A DNA stretch of 64,000 nucleotides from Owenia fusiformis (GCA_903813345.2 CAIIXF020000010.1:12651181-12715180); one strand, 5' to 3'. Counted from the stretch's first letter, positions 45,274 through 58,543 are shown. Notes: generated from the letters alone by a model not told the origin. Made by a program: numbers and translations.

Positions 45274-46529
45274 TTATGAAAATATACGTATTGCCTGAGT
45301 CGGCAACTGATGGCAAATTGGGCACTGTCGCTCACTCTCCGGTTGGCTGAGAACCAGGTTGGCACAGTCTAGACAGAACATGTTGTGGCCACACGGCACC
45401 AGTGCCGCAACAATATCGTGCTTGGTACAGACGCAACATGTGCGCCCGATACGAGATCCTAGAGACTCTGTGGGACTAGTGGAAGAACTACCGCTTGACA
45501 CCGCGCTGTGGAAGCCATTATGGTAGACCATGCCGCCGCTTAACGGGTCACTACGCATGCGACGAACAGATGGATGGTCGTGTACGCCATTTGTGGAATC
45601 AGTTAAGGTGGGTGAGAGGCGAGAGGTCGTAATGGCGTTTTCATTGAGACTGCTACTCCGCTGTGGCAAGGTGGCGGTGGGCTGGGTGCCACCAAACATA
45701 CTGACGTTTGAGTGCTGGTCGCCGAGGTCAGACCATACAGATGCAGGAGGTGGAACAATCATCTGATCAAATGTTGGCGAAGCGATCCCTTCATCGTTGT
45801 CATAGAAACCATTGGTGGTTGTGAAACCGTTGGTAAGCCCACTTACTGAGATTTTGGCAGGGTGGCCATTTGTTGGCGGAAATGTAAAAATGTTATTTGA
45901 GTCGATATGGTTATTGCTGTGGCTGCTCTGGCCGTTATAGGTAGAGAAGGCTGAGGTTGAGCTTGGAGCCTTGTACATGGTTAGGTAGTCATTGCTCAGT
46001 TCATGGAATCCAGAATCGACACCGTTGCTATGGAAATCATCAACATCATTGGCACCATTCTCCAGGGCACCTCCTGTACGCATGGCAATGTGGCTCTCTA
46101 TCTCATTACGTGCTTTCTCCACTTTTTCCGGGAGCCCAGTGACCTCAAAGACAGGCTCCTTGTCGCGACTGGGGGTTACAATGTAGGTGTTGGTTTGTTG
46201 TTGGATACGTTTGATTGTCGCCCCCTTGGGCCCGACCACCAGGCCGACTACACGGTAGGGTACGCGTACCTGGATTGTCACTTGACCTGGGGTGTTAGGG
46301 CTAGGGGGTCCTTGGGCTATGGAGCCTGGGGGTGAGGGTGTACCACCCTGCTGATTGTTACGCCTTGTTGCTCGGATTTGACTAAAATGTTCAGCTGCAG
46401 ATAAGATCTCATGTTTGGCTAGCGCTACGTCCTCGCGACGGCCTGTCACAACGAAAACTGGTTCTTCTCCCCGTACTGGGGTCTTGATGTACGTATTGGT
46501 CTTGGCACGTAGAGCTTTGATCTTACAAC
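45274..46529 (-). CDS. mex3: MEX3 RNA-binding E3 ligase, coding exon 2 (residues 78-495)
   Basis: This exon encodes most of a MEX3 protein, a cytoplasmic RNA-binding post-transcriptional regulator with a ubiquitin-ligase-type RING. It begins after acceptor TTTTCCAG with GT TGT AAG, completing Gly78, and ends at TAA 45276..45274. It holds the rest of KH1 (to about 125) and KH2 (about 161-228, loop GPKG at 177-180). A Ser/Thr/Asn-rich linker follows (about 229-440) with RRMRSDP around Ser404, a basophilic-kinase or 14-3-3-like site by motif. The C3HC4 RING uses Cys442, Cys445, Cys457, His459, Cys463, Cys466, Cys480 and Cys483, and the protein ends in QAIRIFS. All eight zinc ligands and both GXXG loops are intact. 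At 495 residues it is somewhat shorter than the vertebrate paralogues. C. elegans MEX-3 lacks the RING, so this is the RING-bearing form. Antisense open frames across 45530..46335 are shadows. Confidence 0.97.
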
Positions 46530-46864
46530 CTGGAAAACATCAGAAAACAGATGTAAATAAACAAGTTATCAATGCATAATGAACATTCATATACATGTAT
46601 ACTGTATAGCAAAGCTATCAAAGTACATGAAAAGGGTAAGTGAATGTTAAACTGAAGTTATAATTAACGACGCTTTGGTAGATTATAAAAATAAGTTTTC
46701 ATGAATCTTATATTATCAAATACAGATATAAAAATAACATTTTAACCCATAAATGCAACTTAATAACCTATAAATACATCTTATAAAAACTTATTCACAA
46801 TCAACAGCAAATAAATTCGTTAACCTAAATAAGGCAATATTAATTTTATTTGCGTAAGAAAAAA

Positions 46865-46945
46865 ATATTTGACTTCAATCCAGGTGAAAGGTTGGATTGA
46901 GGTGAAGTGGTTGTATTTTAACTGTCCCTCAGTTTGACATGTACT
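46865..46945. repeat. Intronic 80 bp segment, member 1 of a related pair
   Basis: ATATTTGACTTCAATCCAGG and GTGAAAGG...GAAGTGG...TGTCCCTCAGTTTGACA match 48601..48680 in the same orientation with scattered differences. Nature unknown. The pair may be ends of a degraded repeat or a small duplication. Confidence 0.45.
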
Positions 46946-48600
46946 GATATCACTTCCCACTGTGACATCATAATGGTACAGTTTCTACACCATATAACTC
47001 ATCATATAAACATATCTTCTCCTATAAACATAGTATTTTTTATTTTCTTGTGTGTAATTTCATTTTTCTTTAATCTGTATATACCACTAAGACAAAAAGT
47101 TGGCAATGAACAACAACGATATGAGACTAATGATTCAAGTTTGTTTTCCCCCTTTCATCGTTTAAATTGCAAAATGTATCCTCTAAAACATGTTTAGCAG
47201 CATGGCTTCTATCAATTACATGCATACATGTTGGTTTAGTATACTATTTTGCATCTGACAACAGTAGGAGCTCAACTCAGGATCAGCCAAGTTATGACAC
47301 CAAATAAAGATACAGTCCAACTTCAGAAATATTAGATAGGTCTACATTTAAAGCATGGATATCACTTAATTTTAGATTTCTGATATTATTTCAGATGAGT
47401 CAAACCAGTAAACAATACTAAATATTTGTCTTGCAATTCATTTAAGGACAAAGTAGACCTTATTTATATATTCCAGTTTACATACTGATAAATATTTTAA
47501 ACTTAGCCTCATTAATGAGTTAAAAATATGCCCAATGACATATAGCTCAATCGAACATACAAGAAACCAGAGTAATAAAACTACTTTAAATGAATCTCCT
47601 TTAATCGAATTTTATTTAACTAAATTTATGACCTTAATTTACCAGACAAGAAAATATAAAATGGGACATAAAGCATACATTGTTATCATATTATGTCCTG
47701 AAGTACGAGACTATAATGGTAATATATCTAAATGAATCTTCGAAATAAAAATCCTCTGGGTCGTATCATGTGCTAAAATATTGATCTAACTGTGATGCAG
47801 CCCCATACTCCAAACTGCGTTAGATATTGAACCAAATTTTTTAGTTAATCTACTTCTAGTAAGAAAGGACACTGAACACCACTAATATTCTCTAAAATCT
47901 ATTTTCAGAGTGACATTAATGAAATATTTTTGTAACATTAAGCTACAATATGACGGACGTGGGCGGGTACATATCTCACTGGTTTAGACTAACTTTTTCA
48001 CAGCAGTCCATTGTTCCTCATTAAAATATTTGTTTATCATCATCAATTTTTCACAACTATCACGTTTACGATAAGATGTAAATGCCTCGGGTATGACATC
48101 ACTTTGGCATATGTTGCAATTGTTCAGTTGACATGACGGGGGTCTTTCAAGTTCTCACATTATTTAACAATCTACAGTTCTGCGTAATTCACTCCTACAT
48201 ATTACGTCTTAGTTCACATCAAAACAAGTTGTACTGTGCACAAAATCGGATCAATCAGTCATATCAACCCCGAAATCAAAAACAAGCAGACCCAAACAGT
48301 CCATGGATTCTTATGCTAAGCCACTAAGGCAACTGCTGACTTCAGGGCAAAGCATCAAATACTTGTGCAACCATTATTGTCACAAAAGCCATCAATTATG
48401 GGCACAATAACCCGGATTCAAGAGAATGCCAGAGGAAAGATCCAATTATACGAATTGTGATCTATATATTCTGATAAAAATCCCCACACTTCTTTTTGGG
48501 AGTTATTACAAGTGAACACAGTTATAGATGATCATTTTACAGTTTTATAATTTTTCTGGAAGTATGACAATAAAATAATACTAAATGCATATAATAAGAA

Positions 48601-48680
48601 ATATTTGAATTGAATCCAGGTGAAAGGTAACATTGAAGTAAAGTGGTGTAAAGACTGCCCCTCAGTTTTGACAATACTTG
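48601..48680. repeat. Intronic 80 bp segment, member 2 of a related pair
   Basis: ATATTTGAATTGAATCCAGG, then GTGAAAGG, AAGTGG and TGCCCCTCAGTTTTGACA, parallel to 46865..46945. Confidence 0.45.
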
Positions 48681-48864
48681 TGAGTGATACTTCTGAGTGT
48701 TATCAAGTGATTTTTGAGTGGCGCAGCCTGTATCAGAGTGGTACTTTCACTGTTCAATATTGCCTCATAGAAATCATTGGTGCTGGTGTATAACCCTGAC
48801 TTGCCACTAAACAGAACTGGAATTTACATGCATAAGAAGAGAGCACTGAAGTACCATGCAATAA

Positions 48865-50088
48865 CAGTGGAGACGATAACCCCATTTAACGTGTAACACG
48901 GAGATTGCCATTTTGCACGTCTATTGACGTGAATCACGCCAATAAGCAGAATGTCCATTGTAATTCGTAATTTGAAACACCAGGTTAATTAGAAGACCCA
49001 GTGTTTACTATAAATACAATCTAAGAAATATTTCTTTTATAGTACGTATACTTAGGTAAACATTAATGATATATTAAATCCCAGGGAAGTATTTCATTCC
49101 AAAATTGTGGAGAAAATGCCGTCCAATCTTGTGAATTTTTTGTCAATGCTACGAACCAATGAAGTCACCACCGAACTTGGATTCTTGGAAAGTCTAAATC
49201 GATCGATGGAACGCTTTTTATTGCATTTTCTTCAAGTATTTAATCTAATCTAGCACTTGTATGCAGGAATTCGCGATCCTATGTGGGAATTTCGCGCTAA
49301 AACTAATCAAAGTTACCTCTCACGAATCCTAGAAAAACGCCATATTGGAATTACTAATACTCCTTCAATTGTCTATATATCGTCTTTCCGACGGGTTTTA
49401 CAACAAAATTGGTAGTGACCCAATGGTATTTTAATCTCTTAACACAACGTGAGCCCCAATTCCGAGAAAAGACCACTGGAAATCACTAAAATGGGGTCTA
49501 CTTTCCCTCTTCTTTTTGACCGGAAGTGTTCTCCTGACCTCGATTTGTTGCTGATATTTTCGTTTTTTTCATACGAAAAACGGCTGGATTTCGTTTTTAA
49601 ACCTTCTTTGCAATGATCTAATGATTACCTTAAATGAATTATAAACAATTTAAATTCCTATCCTCATTAGATCAGAATTTATTAGTTTTATTTCCATCGT
49701 TTGTTTACTTCCGGTTTGCTGTTGAATAGATATTTCATGTAAACATTGACGTAAGCACATCATAATTTTTGTTAGTTCAAAATGCAACCCGGACAATAGC
49801 AAATGTTTATAATTATAACTAATTACATACGATGCAGATCATGATTTACTCACTAGTTTCCCAGTTCATAACTGCCTGTCGTCCTGCCGATAATATGTGA
49901 AACTTTTAAAAGATAATAGTTTGCACGTCAATTGCCGTGCAAAATATTGCACGTCACTTGACGGACATGACGGCAATTGCCGTTATTGTCTATTGACATG
50001 CGCACTTATGCTTCATAATTTCACGTCAATTGTCGTGCAACATAGCAATTGCCGTACTTCACGTTAAATGGGGTTATCGTCTCCACTG
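48865..50088. mobile_element. 1,224 bp non-autonomous DNA transposon with 29 bp perfect TIRs
   Basis: The left terminus CAGTGGAGACGATAACCCCA... (48865..48893) is the exact inverse of 50060..50088. The flanks carry the same five bases, AATAA, on both sides, taken as the target duplication. Subterminal zones are full of ACGTCAATTG/CAATTGACGT-type palindromic phrases (about 48895..48950 and 49920..50055). The interior has no open frame of note but does contain CGCCATATTGG (a YY1-type site) and CCGGAAGTG plus ACTTCCGG (ETS-type sites). The superfamily is unassigned: five-base duplication and CAGTG ends do not settle it. Confidence 0.85.
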
Positions 50089-53000
50089 AATAAGTGTTTC
50101 TATGCATACATTCTACAAGTACAGGAAATAATGCTTGACCAGGATTACATCTCTATAATAACAACCTACTTCCCCAAGCAGAGAATATATTCATTATGAC
50201 ATATTCTTTCAACCAAATATTTAGATGCTAAAAGTTTATGAAGTTATAAAGAAAATGTGTTGATCTGTAACCCAAATTATAGCGCGTATTAAATAATAGC
50301 AAGCCGTACATCATGGCAGGTTTAATATCCAAGATAACATTAAAATAGTTTTATACCCTAAATCCAAATAGACTTAAGCACACTACCCTCTTACGACTAT
50401 AGACCATTTTACTGTTTTAATGTTTTTATGATCATAACAATCTCAAATGTGATTCTATGAGCTCAGTACAATATGAAACAAGATTTATCGGGAAACCCGC
50501 ACAACTGCTCACCTACCCAGCAAACCGATCACAATATAAGATAAGACAAAAGTGTTCAATAAAAATGTTATTTACTCAGACTACTCATTCTGATTGCATA
50601 AAGCTAGGTCATAGAATCATTTCTCACTCAAAGAGTGCATACTGTCAAGTTCTTGCTCAGGGTATACTATTTGAGTAGCGAGTGCTATAAACAAGACTAC
50701 CCCCAGGGATGCAAACTGCCCAGCAATCGTCCAGTATCTCTCAGCATCTGCCAATAATATCATCACTCCATCTTCTTCAATAATCATTAGCCCCTAGCTA
50801 GCTTTAGTAACTGATCTGACCGATTAAAAATGAAGAACTACTGTCTTATCATAACAAGACTGTGGAAGTATTGCTGCAAATCAACCCCCCCCCCCCCCCG
50901 CCCACAATATCTGTAGTCAGTTGATCAAATATTGGTCTACTTACTTGAGATCTTTAATGGTACTACTACGCTTTACTTACTTCTGAAGATAATTTTTAGA
51001 GAAAAGGCAATCAATATGAAAGAGCTTAAATGTAAGACTAAATCTGAAGACTTAATAACATCAGGAAAAACCCAATCCCCATTACGTGACCATTCTTTGA
51101 TTATTCTTGAACTATGGGGGCGGAAGGAAAGTATGTGCCACTATTAACAGTTATTACTATATCATTGTAAAATTGCCTGACAAATTGTGTTACTATTTTT
51201 ACCTAGAATATCACCTTACAGAAGTTTACTGTTAGCACAATTAGCAAGGCCCAAAACGCACAAACAGGCACCATGTATCTCTTTTATATATAGGAATACC
51301 ATCGTGATCAACACGATCCATTTTGAATGAATAATGACAGCTTAGAACAGGCAATACAGACCAGAGTTTTCTTGATTAAAAGAACAACGGCAATTTTTGA
51401 AGGACCCCTTGGTTGTAGACATATTACGATCAATAACCAAAGAGAGTAGCACTAGTCGTAAAGTTTAGCATATAAAATCGGCCAACTTGTCTGATTTACA
51501 ATTAGGAGCATGGCATTAGGCTATGCGGTTGAGTAATGAGGCAAGCGATGCATAAATCGCGCAATTTACCACAGAGAAATAGTATTGAAGATTACTTGTT
51601 ATATTACGACCAGCAACACAATATTCAAACTGATATATATATCAGTAACACACATATGTAGTGTTAAGTTCTAAGCGGGCAAATGTGAACATAAATGTTT
51701 TATTTGAATGCTGGTGCTATTAAAAACACACAACAGTTGTTCATATACATGCCTTTTCGCATGTTTCCAGTTAATTTGTACCTTTTTTAAACATAAGTTG
51801 ACTTCAAAATGTCAGAATCCATGGGGGTCTACCTGGAGAATTGATTAAATGTAGTGCCATGTTATTACATGCAATAGCTTATTTCACATAAGATTATGTA
51901 AGAAGTAGGTTAATACAGGCATAATCTATGCTCATTTCCTCTTGTATGTAAACCATATCAGCATACATGTACATTATAAATTCATGTTTAATATTAATGC
52001 TAACCACCATTAATGCTAGATTATTCAGGTTAACTGTAATAGTTATTCACCTGCCCATTTAGAAACATTATTGTTTCTATTTGATGACTTTGAGAAAACC
52101 TGTTTTGTTTATATTAGTTTTCATAACTGCAGTCATTGACATCAATTGAACCTTTAGTATCTCCAAAGGTTATATATATTATTTCTAAATATTTTTACCT
52201 AAGACTGCCTAGGTATTCTCTTGGTTTCCATGGTAATCAATATACCACATCAGTGAACCATTCATACTGTTCTTCCAATATATTCTTGGACTCAACCATG
52301 CTTTGATATTTAAAACAAAATAAGGGACTGAGTCAACACAATAATGTCCCAAAGGAAAAAGAAACATTTCATTATATCAAAGAAATACCTTATAAACCAC
52401 CAAAATTATCATTGGACATTTATTAAAATCACCAAATCAACAGTTTCTCTCTTTAAATCATGTATGCTGACAAATAAAATAGACTTGTTTTAACCCCGTT
52501 TCACCCCCTCTCCAAATATGCGAATTGGCATATACATGTACATCAATATACTGCCCTCATCTCAAGTAAGTGTCCAGAAGAAGCTTAACTTCAGCAAATA
52601 AAGGATAACTCTAATAAAGGATATCGGTCTAATATGAAGGAAGCCAAAATAAGTGTGAACATACCACAAGTATTTTGGAGGAAACAAGGGCTGAACAAGG
52701 AGATAATCTATTTCAGGAATTATGTCAAATGTTTAAATCAACTTAGGATGTTTGTTTTCAAGGAGTGACAAAGGAAGAACAGTGTGACAATTCTGAAAAA
52801 TGATGATATCCACCATTAGATTCAGCAAAAAGATATAATAAAAATCTGAAAAATATTTTGAAATTTGGATGCATTCCCCTTGCTTTCTATATTTCACTAC
52901 ATAGATTTAGAAAGCCTCTTGACCCGTTTCTCAAGAGAACTGCCCAGTTTCCACTATTCAATATAGCCTTATTTCCATTCACTGTTATTATAAAACCTTT

Positions 53001-54937
53001 CTCCAAATTACATATCAAAACCAGATAAATCTGCACCTATTGTGAAACCTTAACAACTGAAATTAGGACAAGTTTAGAGAAAAAGTCTGACTGCATGGCT
53101 GCAATCAAACCTGTGAGTAATAAACATAGTTCAGATTCAGAAAATACATATAATAGGAAGCAGCTATTTCTTCAAATGCCAACCCAACCAAAGTCTAAAA
53201 ACTTCATATTCTAATTTTACCCATGAACAATCTGTGGAATGCACTTCAGGAGATCTGATCGTACTTCCCAACTTGTATTTCCTCCCACACATCCCATTTG
53301 TACTGAAATCTGGCCAACCAACATTCAATGATAACCCCTCTCTGTTACATCAACCAACAAGGCACTATATATAAAAGGATTTACGCAAGTTAATATGCAC
53401 AGATTTAGCAAGCTAAATACACACGGTGCATCATCTTTCATTGAGTTTCTGGAAATAGACATTTAACACACATAACTGAGCCAACTTACCACAACAGGTA
53501 AGGGAATGTGAACCCTTGAATAAAATATCAATGTGTCAAAACTTTTTTTCTTATCATTTCTGGTAATACAATATACTTGATAGTAAATGTATCACAAGAG
53601 ACAATGCAATGTAGGCATCAGTTCTCAATATATCAACTTTTAATGATGAAGTATACTTTAATATTTAGAATGTATGTATAACATCTTCCCCCTAATCCCA
53701 TATCTGCAATGTAAAAGAAATAAGGGCTGGGGTACATACATGGCATTGATGCAAGACATGTTTAACTTAACTGATGCGAATTCATTCACATTATTAAGTC
53801 TGTCTAGTAATTAATAATAATTATTTTGTGATTCATATGAAAAATTACCCGTTTGACATATGATCACCAATCCGCAGACACATCAAACACATCTACTGTC
53901 TATCTGCAACAAGGTCACAATGACCTCCAATTCTCCCTACAAGAATCCTCAGAGTTTTTTCCGAACAAATATGACAGATTAGTCAGCCTTGACGTTAATG
54001 AGGATAATGGATCACATAATCATTTTCTGGGATGCTATAACCCAATCATGATAATCATATCATGTATTTATAGATTTCTCCCATAATGAGACCATACCTG
54101 AAGAGCTTTGTCTACATGTTAAATCACAAACACAATGAGTCATGCATTCTCAAGAGCATTTAGGTACTATAGCAATCATAGAAATACATATATCAGCATC
54201 TATTATAGATACATGTGTCAGCATTCATTATATGAAAAACACCAAAAATACCGTTTCTAGGTTGTAAAGATTCAATCTTTTACCCTAGATTTTCTATTGA
54301 TTCTCGGATGACACATCAAGCACTTTGGCACAGTGCCAGAAAAAGCACACTTCTGTTCAATATGATTTTCCTAATGTGTGAATATTGCTGAGATTTTTAG
54401 ACAAAGAATATTCAATCAGAATTCTGAAAGCAGCAGGCGTTGCTGATCTAACCTTTGAAGGACCTTCAGACAATATTCTTGATATATGCTTCAAAACAAC
54501 CATTTATATTCAAGGAACCATTTCCTACACAAAAATAAGTAAAATGTGAACACCTCCCAAAAGTGATTATGAACACTTCAATTGCGGCCCTGGATTTATA
54601 CAAATAATCATATTCTGATTTTCATAACCTAGGTCATATATGACAGATTTCAACTAAAAGCAATGGGAGATCCGTATTTCAGATAACTTGTATTTAACAA
54701 ATAAACAGTAGATCTTCTTATGACATGTCCATGAAACCCAAAATCTCCTAAATGTGAAATGATAACAATTACAAAAAGAACATCTAGCAAATGTCAAATA
54801 CACGCACGTCATAAAATTTTTTTTGTGAGATAATTTTCTAATCAACTCAAATGCCATCCTGATTATTCTGTTGTCATATCACAAATATACAATACACAGA
54901 ACAACGTTATAAATGATGAACGAATAATACTGATAAG

Positions 54938-55516
54938 TAGGGCTGCCATCATTAGTCGGAACGTCGACTTGTCAGTCAAAATGCAAGTTCGACAACGAAG
55001 TCGACAAAAATTCCCGTCATGTCGACAGCAAACGATATCAATACTTACTTGAAAATATCCAAATGGCCCCAATACATTTCAATACACATTTCAACGTGTT
55101 ATGTGCGCGTATTCTGCGGAAATATTGTTCACATTCATTTCATTTTCAAAAAATAAATTCACCCGGAAGTTCCCTTCATGACTTCTCTTCTCTCTTGCGA
55201 GACGTTGTACGAGATTTCGCCCGAGCAGTCGAAATAAATCCCGGTCGAAACATTGCAGGTATTTGTCCCATTTTCGTCTATAATATTCTATTAACTTGGC
55301 ATTTAGTAACAATATTAGGCAATTACATACCAATATGAATATAAGTTATATGAAGCTTTTCCCCGATAGATTTGGAAAAAACGAACCAACAACACAGAAA
55401 TAATTTTTCTTTTTTTCCCGATGATTTTTTCTCCCTGGAAAGTTCGATTGTCGACAATATTTTCGACAGCAGAGTTCGACTGTCGACACTGACATTTGAG
55501 TTCGATGGCAGCCCTA
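54938..55516. mobile_element. 579 bp hAT-type MITE with perfect 8 bp TSD
   Basis: The terminal inverted repeats are TAGGGCTGCCATC (54938..54950) and GATGGCAGCCCTA (55504..55516). The flanking octamer CTGATAAG occurs exactly at 54930..54937 and 55517..55524. TAGGG-type termini with an eight-base duplication are diagnostic of hAT transposons. Subterminal GTCGAC/TTCGACAA motifs recur near both ends and are likely transposase-binding repeats. Open frames inside (55063..55338 plus, 55091..55333 and 55323..55601 minus) overlap each other on both strands and match no transposase that I recognise. Confidence 0.93.
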
Positions 55517-58181
55517 CTGATAAGAATATAATTATAAGTTGCAATTCAAAATAACAAAGATAATTATGACCTATTGAACCATTTAGAACTAATGAGTTCA
55601 ATTCACCATGATTCTATTAACCCTCTTAGTACCAGCATTAACCCAATGATACCAGTCTTAACAATTGTGATGTAAAAGCATTTACTACTGGGATGGTAGA
55701 ACTTTAATCCTTTGATACTGACACTTGCAATTAAAACACAAACCCATGTTTTAAAGTACGACCGTCTTTATGACCATTGTGACATAATACTTGAATTTTG
55801 GCACAACTAATTAGTCGCACATGACATATTACGACATGGATATAATTCAACTCGAAAGAGCGATGCTAACCTACATCTTGTGACATATCTTCTTTATACA
55901 AGCACATACCACCCTTCGGCCTAAAGCACTTGGCACATAATTTCTTGGCAAGTATTTATGTCAATCGAATTGTTAAGTTTGAAACCTGGATATTATTCTA
56001 TCAGCAGATGTCCAATTATGACATCATGTGAGATAAAAAAAAAAATTTGGAGCATATGATAAGAAATATTGCCGCCAATATCTAAAATTAATTGTTTGTT
56101 TTTAACGAATATTCTCTTTGTGCTTTTGTTTTTATTGTCAATGTGTGTGAACATCTGTTTTTAAATAAAATATGCTCAAGGTGATTATCAGATCTCACAA
56201 TAACCTTGAATAAGGACCAGCAGATGGTAAACACAACTTAAATAAGCATCAAAAATTTCATAAGTAGGCACCACTGGGTACATAATGGTATAAAACAAAG
56301 CCATGTTCTAGTATATTATTGTCTGTCATTAGTGCTCATTGAAACAGATGTCTGTCTGCATTTCATAATAATTCCGAAATTACTTTTCTATTATAGAAAT
56401 TGATATTTATCAAATTAGATCCCACCATCTGGTGTCGGATTGTTTTCTGATAGCCGTTACATGAAAATAGTCTTCAGATTGTGTGAGCTGAACAATTTAC
56501 CTGGTTTAAGTAATCAATATGAAATCATAATTACCTAACACTAAATTATGCATAAAATACTAATATTTACTCAATTGAGAGAAAACCAGATCTTTGAATG
56601 GTACTCCAACTGGATAATAAAGCTCCAGGGAAAAACTTAAGAAATATTTCGATATAATCACATAGGTCTAATATATATAGCACTTGACTTCACTTTCATA
56701 ATTGGGGAACTTACTAAGAAAAAACATAGCGATCAATAGTGTCTGTATCATTCAATGACCTTTCAAAAACTGTGTCTACACGAGCAAAATATTCTTTCTT
56801 TTACTGTGGTAATGCTATAAGAATCATACAAAAATATAAATTGGATCTTTTTATTTCACAATAAATTGGACTAAACTTCCCTCTTCTTTGTTCCAAGAGC
56901 ACATGGATGGAGTATTACCTATAAACCCTGGTGCAGTCGAGAACAAAGACACATGCTGCCGTGCTTGTGTTTATGTATAGACTACAGTCAGGCTGAGTTA
57001 ACGTGTTCACTGATAAATACAATAACAAAGGTATTTTCCTTAGAACATCTGTTCAGTTCTGACAATAAAGAATGAGGAACCATTTACACTATCAAGTTTC
57101 AACAATATCAGGCGTTCAACAATATACTCAACTTATTAGTTTTAACTAGTATACAAATCTGACCCTAGATATAAACTTTAACCAAAAAAATGAGTTTGAC
57201 ATGAAAACATTACCAAGCAAAAAACTTTTTCAACTCGTAAAACAAATAATTGGTCTAAGGTGGAAAGTACCATAAATAGCAATGATCACATGGCTGAAGT
57301 TGATATTTTACATCATACATTCATCACAACACATATTTCCGTTTAGAACGTTCTTTGTTGTGTCATTTATTCATTTATGGTTCAGACATATTTGAAGGGT
57401 TTATCATTAACCCACACTTGATGTACAAGTCTCACAATTAGTTTGTTCAAACAGATTATCGCTTATATAAAAGACTTGTTTGGTTATTGGGATGTTGTCT
57501 TCATATCATGAACATCAACTCGTTATCGCTCAAATTGAAGTAAACACTTCATATGACTTATCATTTTGGCTCGTTGTCATCTTACCAAAAAGTCGTTAAT
57601 TTTTACATATTCCATGTTTACCCTTGTGTGTGTCATAAAATGAATGATCTTACTGATATTATGAAACAAATCATAGAATATTCATCAGTTTATTGTAGAC
57701 ACAACACACAGTGAAATAATGTAGGTACTAAATTACGAAGAGGATATTATCTTACTGATGCAGCAGAATGATATCCTGTCTATTATGTTGATATTTTGTT
57801 AATGGATACTGTCAACCATGAGCGAGACAAAATGAGTATAACGCGTATATCAAATCCTGGTTTGAGAAGGGTTAAAACCAAGTCAGTCATTTTCAGGTTT
57901 GGATCATTTTGTCTATGAAAGTTGAACGAGTTGAAAAGGTAAATTTTGCTACCTGATACATTAGTCTAGATGTGCAATATCGTTATTATAGGTATGGTCC
58001 TCATTCAATGATAAAATACATTTCTTCTTTTGTTTTTGCACAGAGAATAGGAATAAATTATCACGGGGATGATTTTCATTTTCCAGCATGATTTCGAAAG
58101 CAACCATTTTGAATTTTTGCGCCACAAAGAAGTTGAGTTTGCTGAAGATTCTACCCAGTATTACGTCTACTTCCAGCTTAC

Positions 58182-58413
58182 CTTGTCTCCCAACGATTTC
58201 TGCTACATGTTCGGAGCTAGGTACAGGAACACATTCTGTCATGTTTGCACTTTTTTTGTCTTTTTCAGAGTCCAATTGTTCGGCTATGTGTCGTCTACTC
58301 TCATCTTCAGAACTGATTCCTAACATAGACAATTCCAGGGCGATTTGTAAGGCCCTTTGGTCCTCTAAGCCGCCACTGTTTGAGTTCATATCCGTTAGCA
58401 GGCTTGCCGGCAT
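58182..58413 (-). CDS. mex3: MEX3 coding exon 1 (residues 1-78)
   Basis: The start is ATG at 58413, in GTGATG context with a purine at -3. It is the first ATG after an in-frame TAG at 58437..58435. The exon encodes 77 codons plus one base and ends CAAG|GTAAGC. Residues 17-32 ([16 protein letters not shown]) form the conserved N-terminal MEX3 motif, followed by an acidic/basic linker. KH1 starts about residue 57 with [19 protein letters not shown] and reaches the GRQG loop (75-78), whose last glycine is completed by exon 2. Splicing gives GRQGCKIKALRAKTNTYIK, the expected KH1 continuation. The open frame reading on into the intron to 57961, and the plus frames at 58069..58459, are artefacts. 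An ATAG just upstream of the start leaves room for a 5' UTR intron acceptor. Confidence 0.96.
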
Positions 58414-58543
58414 CACGGTAAAGAGAATAGAGCACTATAAAATGTACAAACTTGTATAAAAATATAACTAAAACCTTTCATTTATGTACCGTGCTTTCTA
58501 CGGCGAGACCACACTTCTTTGTGACCCTTTCGTGTACTAAAAA

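Larger units (their letters stand above)
46530..58181 (-). other. mex3: mex3 intron 1 (11,652 bp)
   Basis: The donor is CAAG|GTAAGC, with the exon ending at 58182. The acceptor is TTTTCCAG|GTTGT, with the exon starting at 46529. The phase is 1, splitting the last Gly codon of the KH1 GRQG loop. From memory, vertebrate MEX3 genes also have two coding exons with the break in KH1; I have not checked this by alignment. The intron holds two complete DNA-transposon insertions and a pair of related 80 bp segments. Otherwise I see unremarkable AT-rich sequence and no supported gene; the small open frames within it are noise. Confidence 0.93.

Noticed and set aside
45530-46335. Several plus-strand open frames opposite mex3 exon 2
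   Set aside because: Antisense shadows of a strongly coding GC-rich exon.
16763-50900. Poly-C runs as possible regulatory G-quadruplexes
   Set aside because: Most are simple homopolymers of uncertain length. Only the pair beside the duplication junction has a positional reason to be reported.
55063-55601. Open frames of 80-92 codons on both strands
   Set aside because: They lie inside the 579 bp hAT MITE or run off its edge and show no transposase motif.
57961-58181. Continuation of the exon 1 frame past the donor
   Set aside because: The sequence after GRQG no longer matches MEX3, while splicing at CAAG|GTAAGC restores the KH1 sequence exactly.
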